From: Paragonimus westermani
Lineage: Eukaryota > Platyhelminthes > Trematoda > Plagiorchiida > Troglotrematidae
Direction of reading: 5' to 3'
NCBI GenBank assembly: GCA_008508345.1
Contig: QNGE01001244.1
Coordinates: 74,206 to 138,205 of the forward strand
DNA length: 64,000 nt
Shown: in pieces, positions 34,381 to 46,151 of the stretch
Numbering within the stretch: position 1 is the stretch's first letter
Layout: the number at the start of each line of letters is the position of its first letter
Position numbers and translations under genes: made by a program
Notes under the pieces: model-generated
The model's input: the letters and a program-made list of their open reading frames with translations, nothing else
Database searches by the model: none
What the model was told of the DNA's origin: nothing

Positions 34381-35899
34381 CCCAATTGTTCAGAAATTGG
34401 GTCTCCTGTAAATTAATAATTTATCAAGCTGCTTACTAGTAAAGCAAATCGGAAGACAAAGTTAGGCACTGATGAATTCTATGGTGCTTGAGCCACTGCC
34501 CTTGGCTGCCCGGAGAACGAAACACATTGTGTCTATAAAGCAATCTATATGGGTTGTTTTACGCCTTGGTGCCAATTCAGGCTGCTTTTTCCTACCGGCC
34601 CTCCTTTTCACAATTAGGGCTGTATGAGATAATTAATTGCAAAGCGAAGCGCGATCCACCATATTGCAAGCGAGGACAAGAAGATTGTTCTAAACTAAAG
34701 AAAAGGCCTCAAGGCGAAGGCAATGAAGATACTGACGCAAGACATATGCTAGGAACGTTCGACACTCTAAACATAATTAAATGATACAAGCTTGGAAATA
34801 TGTCACACATGAAGTTGTCAACAACACGGGAGAACCAGGATTCACCAACACAAGTTCTGAGAACTCCCGAATATGATCACCAGCAAGTAAACCTCGCCTT
34901 CATCATTCTGATACACAAAGTGGACAGGTTTGGAGAGGGATTACTTTGGGTATGTACATTGTGCTTAGTACTTACCGCTCGTTTGTGCGTCTGAATGGCA
35001 GTAAGTCCGCGGGTACCTTTCTAGAATTCTTACAATCGACTCGAATAGCCAATGACTTCATTGGCCCGTCGGTCGACAAGGTCATTAAGTTCCGACCAGC
35101 TGACCTGTAGACATGTAGATTACATGAGTCCCCTACTGTAGCACTGGGATATACGACTGTTCACTCCTTCCGTTGTTCACCCTCCGACCTACCATACGAC
35201 AGAAGTCACGCTATGATGGTAGGGAGGATGTGTAACGTGAAGAAGACTTCATCTCACATACTGATCGCCATGTTACTAGGGTAACTCTGTGACCTTCATC
35301 TGGGAAAATGTGCAATAGTCTACGCCATCACAAGCAAAAATTGACCCATATTCGAACATGAGTAACAGATATTGTGATCAAAACAAGTTGCTTTCAGAAA
35401 TGCAGCGCGTGAAATGCTTTACTTAACATTGAGGTATCTTCAGGTCAAGTCAGTATCGTGAGATCAGTTCTGGCGGTACTGCTAGCAAATTGTCAAACAA
35501 CACCTCGCCATCGGTACAATCGGTAGAAGTCGACCCTTCACATCGGTATCTTGCGAGTGTCTCATACAGTATACCGTAATCTTAACCATGATAAATACGG
35601 TAAACTGGACAGTCTTGGCATAAATTGCTTTCAGTGCTTACACTATTATACAATTTGACGTCAATCCTAACCTGAACCGAATGTAACAGTACCGGACCGA
35701 CATTGTGTCCACATACTCGTTCAGTAGACCGCCGCGTCTCAACAAATTTAAAAGTGTCCATCCACGAAATCGGATGCACTTTTATTGACGACAGAAACCG
35801 CAGTTGTTCGCTGGCTGTCCGTGGTGCTGCTCAAAAAATGCGCAAAAATTGAAAATGTACCAAACACATCCATGTCCAGGATGAGAATCAAACACTAAC

Positions 35900-36174
35900 C
35901 TTGGCGATTTTAGAGACAGTCATTTGTTTTGTGGTGATCAATCGGTCCTTCAGTGCTTTCCGCGGTTTCTTGTCTACCCGTGCAGGCGACACAACTGGAC
36001 TGTGATAGAGCGAAGACGATCGTTTGACTACCTCTGGGGGGACCACAGTGTGCAGTTGATCTTGCCACTGTTTGTAGTTCTCATCCAGATTATGCATAAT
36101 CACATTGGTCAGATCCGTTTGAAAAAACTCATGCAATTTGGAGAACAACGGTCGAATGAGATTGTCGATGAAGG
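35900..36174 (-). CDS. Phosphodiesterase exon: end of catalytic domain
   Basis: 275 bp on the minus strand. The acceptor TTCCATCTGTCTGACAG precedes CCTTCATCGAC and the donor is AAG/GTTAGT at 35899. It begins with two bases that complete a codon left by the exon at 39797 (G+CC, Ala), giving QVAFIDNLIRPLFSKLHEFF. F-I-D-x-x-x-x-P-L is the helix just after the invariant glutamine in class I phosphodiesterases, and MHNLDENYKQWQDQL is the usual final helix (N-x-x-x-W). The catalytic domain ends at about residue 45 of this exon; the rest (VVKRSSSLYHS, then a Lys/Arg-rich segment) starts the tail. Phase 0 at the end agrees with the last exon. Confidence 0.85.
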
Positions 36175-38479
36175 CTGTCAGACAGATGGAATATAACAAA
36201 TGTAACCAAGAATTGTATGGGTTGAACAACTTAGTTGGGTGATGACGATGGTCTTAGTTTACACCAAACTGAATAATCGGATGCAACCAAATAGACCTAA
36301 GTGGTGGGACACTAAACTGTTCGGAGAATGAAACGTCCTCAGCATGATGGTCGTTTCTAATCTTGAATCAACGAAGAGACAATGTAAGACTGCAAAGTTC
36401 ACAAACAGATACCAGCGTAACAGATGTCTTAGGATTACTGGTTCTTACTAGGGTAGCCATGAAGCGATACTTGCGATGTAAACAAGTACAAAAGCGAAAT
36501 TATGAAAAACAACCGACTGTTTCTCATAATTTTATTTTGCCCCCATCCACCAGAAAAAGCTGAAGCAGGGAGTCAGCCTTGAGCAAACTTATACAATGAC
36601 AAAAACAATGTGCAGCTGTATTGATCACTCTAACGTATCGATCAAGCAACGTCACAATTTCGATTGGTCCATGGTGCTTATCCGATGAGTTTCTGATTGC
36701 TCTGATTCAATAATACTGCTTGACGGCTGAACTGTGCTCTCTACGCAGACCTGTAGTTTTACCGATCGCTGAAGCATAGAAAGAGTTAGTGGTCACAAGG
36801 TAGCGTGAGTGATGGAAAGTTTCGTGTCAGGGTTAGGTTTATGGACGTCCAGCTGAATTCTCCTTTCGAGATACCATAAAAAACACGTGTGATTGACCAC
36901 TCAGCAAGAGACTGATGAGTGACCTACTACAAGGAATGCTCTTCTAATTTGTACGAGACGGAAATAAAACTGAAGTGCGTTATGTGAGACGTTTGGAGCT
37001 CAAAAAGTCAATCTTGTACTGTCTGAATGTATTGACAAGCAGAAAGACAATGGCACGCAACAGACTGCACTAAGACGTTGAAATGTGTTTGTGTATAAAT
37101 TGAAGCTGCCTAGGCAGTCAATATTTTATGACTGCAGACATAGGTCAAGGATTAGTGGGACGTTACTAGGAAAGTCAACGGTTTCTCATAACACAGTGTG
37201 TCTTATCGTTCAACAACTAAAGGCGATCAGTAAAGATCTTGGAACGATTGTCTACTCACTAAAACAATTTGTTGGCGGTCCGACTCACACTATAATTATA
37301 CTGACTACTATGTTGGTAGACAATGGATTTAGTAAAGCATACCCAGTTTTCCGTGAGCGACAATGAGCAATGATGAGCTCAAGAGACAAGGGTTCGGCAT
37401 CCTTCCGTAAGTGGAATGGTGGATTGTCGAATTGTTGGGTTGTCAAAACGATAAAGAACAAGAAAGGCACGAGTGCCTGTCTCGACTGCCATCAGAGATA
37501 TGGTGATAATGAACGTTCCATCGGAAATTTTCACCCCGAATTGACGGTGACTACGGTGTGTGTGTAAAAAAGATAAGACTTCGATGGGCAAACTTATGCT
37601 GGCTAGGGTAGAGCCAAGAAGGGAATTGGGTAATTTGGACGTATAAATCAATACCGTATTCACCATTAATGTACTGTTTGTTTTCATCTCGATGTTCACT
37701 TCCATATGTCGCATCGCGAAAAAGTGGACGAGACTTTCCAAACAGAATCGCATTGTCCACAAATTCATTGACACAAACAAGTGCCTTGTGGGCCAGACCG
37801 CTAGAAACTTGTTTTACTCTCAAAGCACTGCCTTCAGCTCCAATACGAAAACAAGAACTGTAAAAGATCCATAAGCAATGAATTACTACTAAAGTTGTCA
37901 TTGGATATTCTACTTTTACTGAATGAAGATGTGGAATTTTAGATTCCAAATGAAGAGCATGAACAGCTAGATGAAGTGATGATGACCTGCATCGGAAGGC
38001 AGTTTTCGATGAGTTTTCTGTTTGTGATAGAAATTCCCAGAAAGAAGTTCAACGTGTGGATGACATACTAACTTCCGATCAAGAGCTAAAAACAGTTGAG
38101 AAGTAATGAGACGAACCAAGTTCCGAGCACTTGAAGTTCCCGTTGTCATCCAAATTTCACAATGAGGACTCAATAGTGTTTCCATGCCTTACCATAGAAG
38201 GACGAGAAGACAGAACGGTAAGTAATTCACAATATTAAAAATATTTACGGACTAGCGGTTTTCCACATACCCTGCAAAAACGATCACTGGTAAGACGTCC
38301 ATTTTGCAATGACAGAAATATGAGTATTCCTGACAAACTCGACATGGAGATGAGAATTGTTCGCTACACACAGTCACTCCCAAAGATTGCCTAACGGGAT
38401 GCATCCACTTAAAATCACAGTCAAAAGAAAAATCGCCCCCAAAAATCGGTATACATGAAAATATTCCATTAAGAGGGAC

Positions 38480-38650
38480 AATACCAAGTTGTTTTTAAAG
38501 TAGGACTTGATACAGGTGATCCGACAAACAGAATGTGGTCCCTGTACGCCTGCATAGTCGCACCACACAATAATGAAGTGCTCTGACCGAGACACAAGTG
38601 TCAAAGCAATCCATTTTGTAAATTCGTCTACGGCTGCGGTGACACACAAT
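38480..38650 (-). mobile_element. Possible integrase fragment
   Basis: The minus strand reads CVTAAVDEFTKWIALTLVSR, very like the integrase core strand (VAVDxFTKWxEAxPL), and then CDYAGVQGPHSVCRI and YFKNNLV, comparable to the next conserved part with its aspartate lost. The similarity covers about 55 residues and does not continue on either side, so it is a small old fragment at best. Confidence 0.3.
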
Positions 38651-38849
38651 GACAGAACTGAATGATACTAGCGCATTAGGACTAGGTTACATTAATAAGC
38701 CTAAGATCTAATATGTGGTATGACCTGAAATAACCCTCCTAAACAGCACAAGTCAGTCTTGTCTGTCGTTGAATATTTATGGCAGACCGATCAATTAGTC
38801 AGTATGAGGAACGCCTTCGGAGCGTCGATTCAAAGTTACGAACCAGTCA

Positions 38850-39485
38850 TCTCGAATTCACTCAAGGGGCTATCAGTCAAGCGTCGTAAGCCGGCACTGT
38901 GTATGTGTGCGCAAAAAACCCAGGTCATACAAGCATATCCATTCCACTCCTGTTAACGACTGCATCGGTCAACAGCTTGGACGTTGACAATTAATCCGTT
39001 CCCCTTTTCAGAAATTTAGGTGTCTGTGGTCATTTATCCATTCTTTTCTTCGGCTTTGTTGGTGTGCTGTATGATGAATGGTCTGTCCGGCTTTTCGTAG
39101 TTCAGTAAGAATTTTGTTTTTCAATCTTATCTTCTCTGGGATGCACTAACATGCACTCCAATACTGCAAGGCTGCTTGTATTACACTTCATAAATCTTTC
39201 TTCTTAGCTTAGATCTCGTCACTGTGTTTAGTTTCAGAGAGATAAGGGTTTCCTTTCCTTATTAGCCAATCAACTGGCTAACCAGCATTGGTCGGCTGGA
39301 CAGAAAGGCCCCACTGGCACAACTCCCGGTCTTATTCCTTCGGGTTTACACTGGATATGTGGTCTGTGGGTGGAACTGCAAGTGGTGCGGCGCAAACTAA
39401 TCACGATGATGGTTAGGCGCGGGCGTGCTTTGGCTTCGGTCACTGTGACAGGCTAATCCGAATCGGATGCCGTCAACCGTGCAAA
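38850..39485 (+). mobile_element. RTE-like LINE, 3' UTR (copy C)
   Basis: From about 38920, and more weakly from 38850, the sequence follows copy A (about 120-775) to the common end at GCCGTCAACCG (39470-39480). It has almost no coding part: a strongly 5'-truncated insertion in a phosphodiesterase intron, antisense to the gene. Alignment of A, B and C defines the 3' UTR of the family. Confidence 0.8.
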
Positions 39486-39796
39486 AGCCACTGACAATGT
39501 ACGTCATAGCTTTAATCAGCGACTTACGATTAATGTGCTTGAATTTGTTAAGAACTGAAGACTAATTCATAGGATAAGAGAGCAAAGCATCATATCATGG
39601 AAGGAAACAGCAGTGAATGTACACAAGAAATACGTGGTCTGCTGTGGTCAGCTTAAATTGGCTTAAACAAAAAGGGTAGCTAATAACCACCACACAGGGT
39701 TTCACGCTTGTTGTCGAAATGAACTGAGATGTCATCCGTAGTAATAACGAGTACAGAAGAATGTTAACAGAGAGTGGTCATCCAATGAAGACTCAC

Positions 39797-39977
39797 CGAC
39801 TTGAATGGCAGGTATAACAGAGCCATTCCGATCGCAACCTCGGGTAGGGGTCATAGACCAACGAAGACGTTCCTGATCGCCTTGGCTGAAGAATTCCGCG
39901 CAAATTCGATGCGCCCATTGTCTACAGGCATCCCAAGGACGACAAGGATTGCTGATATCAGCACATTTGAGGGAAAT
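39797..39977 (-). CDS. Phosphodiesterase exon: metal aspartate and invariant Gln
   Basis: 181 bp on the minus strand. The acceptor is TTTGTGTGACTTCCAG before ATTTCCCTC (phase 0); the donor is GTCG/GTGAGT. The product ISLKCADISNPCRPW is the hallmark of class I cyclic-nucleotide phosphodiesterases; the Asp of CADISNP is the fourth metal ligand. It continues CRQWAHRICAEFFSQGDQE (usual QW..RV.EEFF.QGD.E), GCDRNGSVIPAIQV, where the glutamine is the invariant purine-gripping residue. The KCADI-NPCR-W and QW...EEFF-QGD pattern is closest, in my memory, to PDE7, with DRN and IP as in PDE8. In flatworms this enzyme would hydrolyse cAMP (family inference). The residues look intact. Confidence 0.92.
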
Positions 39978-41780
39978 CTGGAAGTCACACAAACAATATA
40001 AATGAACAGATAGAGCGTGCATTTCTGGGGTGGGATGTTTTGTCTTGCTCACGCATGTGTCTGTCAGTCCTACGTGTGCTTGTAAGGGTAACCATTAATA
40101 AGGTTTCCGTACTTCTGGGATCGCGTCCACATGCGAAATGAATGAGTGGCCTACACACCTTTATGCTAGTGACAATCTAGAGTACAACACAGTGCTAACG
40201 TACACAAGTTCATCATTATCCTGAGTTTTGGGCCATACTCGTGGGTAATATGGCTTCGGCTGTCGTTAATCCTGACCACAATTCATGACGCAGGAGAAAA
40301 ATAAGAAAGTACATTAATCAGTTGTAAGATATCCGCACCAAATTTAGTACGAATGAAGTTGAATAGTTTGGGTGTCGGGTTTAACATGTTATTGATAAAC
40401 AGATTGGGAATAACCCACAGTTACGAGCAAGTTGTAATACTCTACGTTTCAACCACCTCGGGTGGCCTTCCTCAGGAGTGTTTATCAATAAGAAAGTACA
40501 TCTTTAGGACAACAGAAGCGAAACTGTTTAGGTAAATTCCTTGGAACTGCGCAGTGGAATATCTTGAGCTAATACTTTGTTAGAGCTCGTAGAACTCGTC
40601 AGTAGTGAGTATGATTGCTACAATCGGAATGTGAACAGCAGCCACGTTTCCATGAGGTAACAATGTTCACCACTATTCCACTGGTCCCACATTAGACGTG
40701 ATTGAGTCATCATATGCGTAAACGCTTGCGAGTAACACACAAACTGGTCAGTTACTTCAGACTTGAAATCTCTTTACGAAAAATACTGGCTGAGAAGTTC
40801 ATCTGAATGATAAACATAAATAGCAGCAGAGTTCAATCTGCCGAAAGTAATATCTATTTGGGGTATTCAAGGGAAAGAAAAGAATTCAGACGATGAAAAC
40901 AAACTAAAAAGGTGCTCGAGCAGGCTTTCACAGATGATGGCAATGAGAGTTGACAGCAGGTTTAAAAACGGCATCGGGGCATTTTGCAACCATAAACCAA
41001 CAGATATTTGACCAGTTAATCATAGATCAATGTGAAAACAATGTGAAGTTCGTGTTTTCGACTTTTAAACAAACAGAGGGTGAATGGCTTGTGTTGTTGG
41101 AAACAGCACAAACATCGGCCAATGTAAATGACCGTTGTGTGGGATCCGCCCGACAGTCTACAACGCCCCCATGTAGTGGTGCCGCCATGGGCTTAACTGT
41201 GTTGATTTGTATATAATCGATTATCCATTAATGTGCAAGTGGATTGTGTCCAGTAGTTCGTCGGTAAAACTAACCAACCAACTTTTTCTTAAACGAGTGA
41301 TCTTAATCTACAATACCATTCACTCATTGAACATGCGTTTTCGTCCGCACGCACTTTCCCACCTGGAAAGCCAGTTACGCTCCAGTTTGTCCATGTGCAC
41401 TGTATATGATTCTACAGAGATAAAACGGTTGAAGACAGGAATGGGATTGAACAGAACATTTCCGGGAAACCGCCCACGATATGACTATTAGAATTCAGTC
41501 AACTTAGACTGGGTTTAAATCATAAACATAATCGCCGTTGCGGGGACATGAGCGATAGGATGTCGAGACTCATTTCACGTAAACTTCCCTATTCCGGTTT
41601 GAACACGTGTATGTCGACTAGGGTCACGCGATGATAGTCAAGTTCTGTGCATCCTATTTAGACACATTTTAACACAAAACGCGAAGTCACTGTGTAGCAT
41701 GAAATTATCCGATGCACAGAATTACGACCGATGAAAGCAACATGGCGGTTTATGAGAAAATATGCAAAAAAGATACCCAC
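39978..41780 (-). other. Intron of phosphodiesterase gene
   Basis: 1.8 kb from donor GTGGGT (41780-41775) to the acceptor at 39978. It holds one arm of the dispersed inverted repeat (40388-40482) and no supported gene. 41040-41490 (+) is open in overlapping frames without motifs. Confidence 0.55.
40388..40482 (+). repeat. Dispersed repeat, plus-strand copy
   Basis: About 95 bp, from TTATTGATAAACAGATTGGG to CTTCCTCAGGAGTGTT, 80% or more similar by eye to the reverse complement of 47168-47264. The best conserved core is CTCTACGTTTCAACYACC. Both copies are in phosphodiesterase introns about 6.7 kb apart and in opposite orientation. Confidence 0.7.
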
Positions 41781-41852
41781 CTGAAGTAAAAGCATCCGAT
41801 CGGATGAGGAGTAGGGTAGGGATGGTTGAGCGAGTTTTGCATCGACCAATTT
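41781..41852 (-). CDS. Phosphodiesterase exon, 24 codons
   Basis: 72 bp on the minus strand between the acceptor GTTTCGCCTTCTTAG and the donor CAG/GTGGGT. It reads KLVDAKLAQPSLPYSSSDRM then LLLQ, joining in phase 0 to ISLKCADISNPC. This is the loop and helix just before the metal aspartate (usual DRxLLLQxALKCADI), so position and sequence both fit. Phase 0 at both ends agrees with the exons on either side. It is too short to stand out by itself; the call depends on context. Confidence 0.8.
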
Positions 41853-42625
41853 CTAAGAAGGCGAAACAGTGGAAAATGTACACACACTATCCCAGGTAAA
41901 TATGATATGATACTGACAGTGTACTAAAACGATGCCAATATTGAGCATGTAAAGAACGCGGAATTATGAAATCACAAATTTATCTATGAACCCTTGTGTT
42001 ATGCACCACATCTTTCGTCATCAGGTTACAGACTCTATAACTCCCGTGTGAAACGAGTGATACACCATATTCCCAGTCTAACATTGAGAAACACGAATAT
42101 GACCTCGGCTTCCATCTTTGGAGGTATTATTACGTACACACACAACATAGAGTGAGCCGCGCTTAGCACATTATACTTCTAATGCACAAGGTGTCTCGGC
42201 ATCATTCCTACGTGTTTTGTTAAAATTTTCGTATGATTTGATGTCAAGTTAAGATGACTCAACTGTTTTGCCTGATACTGTTCAACGAATGACGCTAGCG
42301 TCATCCAAACTAAGTGGGTTCACAATAGCACACTAGAGGAGAGAGTGGAAACAGATACATCGTACAGAGGCTTACACTAACAGGCACTCTAATTAGGTCG
42401 GGTGAGCAAACGTTCATTATGTGCACCTGGACATGGTTGTGTTCGCCAAATTAGGGATGTTTATTTTGTGTGGATCACAATTCTCCATTGTTCCAGTACA
42501 TTCTGGTTGCCGTGATACATTACAGGTTGTCGGTTGGATTCGGTAAGTGCGAGCCATCGTACAGTGTTGGGACTAAAACGTGGTTTTTTTTACAGATGTG
42601 CGATCTGGTCAGTTTGAACGATTCA

Positions 42626-42628
<3 letters not shown>

Positions 42629-42663
<35 letters not shown>
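42629..42663. repeat. (TA)n microsatellite
   Basis: About 17 uninterrupted TA units between GATTCAAGA and TCAGTGGAAC. The poly-Ile/Tyr frames there are artefacts of the repeat. Confidence 0.95.
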
Positions 42664-42666
<3 letters not shown>

Positions 42667-43139
42667 TGGAACTGAGAGTAATCCTTGAACTGACAACGGG
42701 GCCATTAAGACGATTTGGAGACATTTTAAAATGAGGAAGTAATAGACCACATTATCATACGCATTTCGTCGCAAAACCTATCATAGCGAGGATACCCTGG
42801 TAGTTTAAAAGCGTAACACGACAGGTGGAATTGTGAAATACAGTAAAACAGCGTTGACGAAACCTGATGAGGTGGCACGCAGAGTAAGGGTTTGTGAACA
42901 GATGGTCGAGAAACGCCTTCAGAATAATGAATCACAACATGACATCGAAAAAATTGATAACAGAATGCTCTCCACTTGGATTCAGTACTTCACGTTTGAT
43001 TGTCAAGAGTAACCTGTACACGAGTTCTTCAAAGTAATAAACTTGGACAGCCTGATAACGCCTAGTCAACGTGTGGAATCGTGCCAAATGATAGTGACGT
43101 GGGAGTTTCATTTTAGTTTGGTCAAAAACGTGGTTTGCT

Positions 43140-43480
43140 TTGACCGAAGATGTGGTTTTGTTTTACTGTACCAAAGTCTTTGATACGGTTGATCACTTCC
43201 TCTTGTTACTAAAAACGGAATAGGCATGGTTTTCATGAACGCAGTAAAGTCACATCGCCGATGTTGCTCTGCACTGATGACACAGAGCTCTGGTAAGTTT
43301 TAGAGTACCCGGAAGATGTAGTGACTTTACAAAACAAATCAATGGTCCATAGAAAGTGATTTTCCGTTCAATGTCAACAATTGTAGTCATGCATGTTCGC
43401 CATCAAAATCATGTCGGCATGCAAAAGATTACCAGTAATTTATGTAGCTGACATGTTGTTCGCAAGTTAGCTATGCCTTC
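43140..43480 (+). mobile_element. CR1-like LINE reverse-transcriptase remnant
   Basis: The plus strand reads TEDVVLFYCTKVFDTVDHFL (usual DVVLFDFTKAFDTVDHxLL), with Tyr in place of the catalytic Asp, then after a gap MLLCTDDTELW (usual LYADDTKLW, YADD to CTDD), a stop, EYPEDVVTLQNKSMV, and FSVQCQQL-stop-SCMF (usual FNVNKCxxMH). The order is that of a CR1-type RT. Stops and missing segments show an old insertion in an intron, antisense to the gene. Confidence 0.55.
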
Positions 43481-46069
43481 TATCAGCACACATACTCAAC
43501 TGTGTAGAAAATCGAAGGTATGAATGGCATTGTAGGTTTACAAAGTGAGGTGGTGTAAACAATGTGTTTTATAGTGGAAGTTAACCGATAGAATACGACC
43601 AGCTGCGTTGTTAGAAATGCGTCTGACGAATCTCTTCAAATAGAGAAAATGAAAATGCTGAAGGTTATAGTCGTTAACTCAGTTTAAAGTTATTTTTGAC
43701 CATTAACCGCATACACCACTTATCCAGCTAAACTGAACATCCAGTTTGGCTGTTAATTCAATACTAATTAGGTTGGGTTTGAGTAGAAGTCGAGGTAGTA
43801 TGATGACAACCACAAACAAGAATGCGTGAAAATAAATACGTGAGCGGATTTAGTTGAAAACAGATAAATACATTTAGAAACAGAGTGAGCCAGATAAAAT
43901 TATGGATTGGAATATTCTACATGCGATAACGATGAAAACAGTGCAACAATCGACTATGAGTAATCGTATTGTGAAATGGAAGATGCTCTAAGAATCCACT
44001 GAAAGGTGTAAAATCCATTAAGAACAGACCAGAGGAAATGATAGGTGAATAGTACATGCAGTGTGGAGTACAAAGATGATAATGAATAGGTATCATGCAA
44101 TCATACATCATGCAAATTATACAAATTCCCTATTCTGTTAAAAAATGTCGGTGGCATGAGTACTTCGTTATTAACCAAAGAAATTTCTCGATGCCTAAAG
44201 GAAAAAATCTAGTTAGATTCAGAGACAGTGTCAGAAAGTTTCCTTTATCAATTACTTTTGTTAAGTGAGAATATGTTGACATGTTTAAAAATGTTACGGT
44301 ACAAGCAGCAGTTTGTTGGTGTACTAGCGTTCCAGAACCACACATTACAATAAGGAGAACTTGCCCACATGACATTAAGAATAGCACATGAGTCGGTGAC
44401 ATTGAGTATGGTTCACCAAAATTCCACTGATCTGCTGCTTTCGACGTCCTTTTGAAAAGAGAAACCAAGCCAAATCAGAAAGGATAGAGCAAACAAGATC
44501 AGTCGCCAATCAGACAAGTAAGCCGAACACACTAAAGAAACAAAGTTGACCCAACGGTCGTTGCGATGAAGCAACAGCATTCACGATGTTCCCCGTCATG
44601 CACTACCTGGATACTAATCATGCTGGCAATAAAACACGTCCAGGTGTAACTAACAGGCAACTTTGTGTGATTGTTTTAAAAGTTGTAGAGTATGGAGTAG
44701 TGGAGAAGAGCTGTCAAGGAACCGTTAAATCTACCTCATGATTCAGTCGCCATTCACGTAATGACTGACTTACGACCTACACCTGGCTAAGAAGCAATGT
44801 TTCGTCAAGAAATGGGAAGAAATACCTGTAACCTTCACGAGTCTCATGCACCATACAGCTACCTGTTTCCAAAATATTTAACATATCCCACTATTAGCAG
44901 AAGAAAGTCCTAACTGTTACCTACTCGACTATTCATTACTACTCTACCGGTCGGCTGCAGATCTACTGTGCTTGTGTACTGGTCTCCACTTGGTGCTTAT
45001 TTATTGGCCGATGAATGCACTTGAGTGGTTTATTTTTGCTCACAATAGACGTCCTACTAAACAGCATAACCTTTAGAGCTAAATAAATTGAATATTTTTC
45101 CATGGGACACGGAAGAAATTAGGCGTTAGGCATAAGAAGAGTACGTTATCGTGACAAACGCTGATTGGGCTTTGAAGCGCGCATGCGAAATGAATGGAGC
45201 GTTCACTCACCGGGAATAGCAAAGCAGTTTCTCAGGCAGTTGTAACTGCAAGTTAGTTGCACACATTCTGGGGTGGTAACGCAGACGATAACCCATTAGG
45301 GGTAAGGGGTATATGGGAACGGTTGTGCAATGGGATTAACGGTTCTGCGAAAAACCAATCCAAACCATTCATCATGGTAAATGTACATTGTGATGATCCA
45401 TTCTTTATGGGGAAATCTAGTTGTTACGTGCACACGTGGAAGCTGTGTTATTCCATCGTGCACAATGCAATACACAGAGTAGTACACACACACTGGTGCT
45501 CGTATTCACATTTATTTGGTTTGCACAATTTGGGGCTATGCGTCAAAACAGCCTTCTTTGTCTTGCCGTTTTCCATAAATACATTCTTTACAGCAGACGT
45601 CGAAAGGGTGGTTTGGACAAAGTTGGACAAGCGTACCGAACTCAATAGGATCTGAACCAGAAATGCTAAGGATTTGTAGTCAGCGTCGCAATGAAACAAC
45701 TTTCACAAACAGCTTTAATGGGAGTAGACCAATCATATGAGCTGGGGATAGCGCAAATACAGAAACGGTAATGACGGATTGGTATTAACGGTTGGTAGAA
45801 TCCCAATCAACAATATGTCTGCAGAACTATCAGGACTGGAAGAGGAAAACGTATCCTTAAGGTTGACAGTCACAGTAGCTATGATTGTGGCATCTCAAAC
45901 GGATAATCAGCCATACACGTACAAACACAAATTAAGTATGCATACCGCCGCGTTGCGCTTTGGATTATCAGCAGTACAAAAATAGAAAAAACCACAATTC
46001 GGGATGAATAGCATTGTTTTTTTATTCAAGCCGAGCATTAATAGGTTCAACAATAGATAATTGCCTTAC

Positions 46070-46151
46070 CGTAAACTTGGTTTTAAAATATCCCTGATGT
46101 GCCATATCAGTGGCATGTACCATTTGTAGAATACAATCCCGCACAGTCATC
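46070..46151 (-). CDS. Phosphodiesterase exon: ATDM helix
   Basis: 82 bp on the minus strand. The acceptor is TTATTTCTCAG, the donor ACG/GTAAGG. It starts with one base that completes a codon from the preceding exon, then reads MTVRDCILQMVHATDMAHQG and YFKTKFT. The I-x-x-M-V-x-A-T-D-M helix is highly conserved in class I phosphodiesterases (usual MVLATDM or LILATDI) and lies between the second histidine pair and the CADISNP aspartate. It ends in phase 0, as required by the exon at 41781. Good splice sites and the right place on the right strand make this a confident call in spite of its size. Confidence 0.85.

Larger units (their letters stand above)
33673..35899 (-). other. Intron of phosphodiesterase gene
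   Basis: 2.2 kb between the two last exons, starting with the strong donor GTTAGT (35899-35894) and ending with a polypyrimidine tract. It contains two tRNA-like SINE candidates (33940-34012 and 34300-34380) and no other gene that I can support. Confidence 0.6.
36175..39796 (-). other. Intron of phosphodiesterase gene with transposon remnants
   Basis: 3.6 kb between a perfect donor (GTGAGT, 39796-39791) and the acceptor at 36175. It contains an RTE-like 3' end (38850-39485, on +, antisense to the gene) and a possible integrase fragment (38480-38650). The remainder shows nothing recognisable. Confidence 0.6.
41853..46069 (-). other. Intron of phosphodiesterase gene
   Basis: 4.2 kb from donor GTAAGG (46069-46064) to the acceptor at 41853. 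It contains a (TA)n microsatellite (42629-42663) and a CR1-like LINE remnant (43140-43480). Open frames at 42520-42935, 43917-44468 and 45257-45699 have no family motif. Confidence 0.6.

Noticed and set aside
45257..45699. Long overlapping open frames on both strands
   Set aside because: Open in three frames at once, which argues for a chance lack of stops; no motif.
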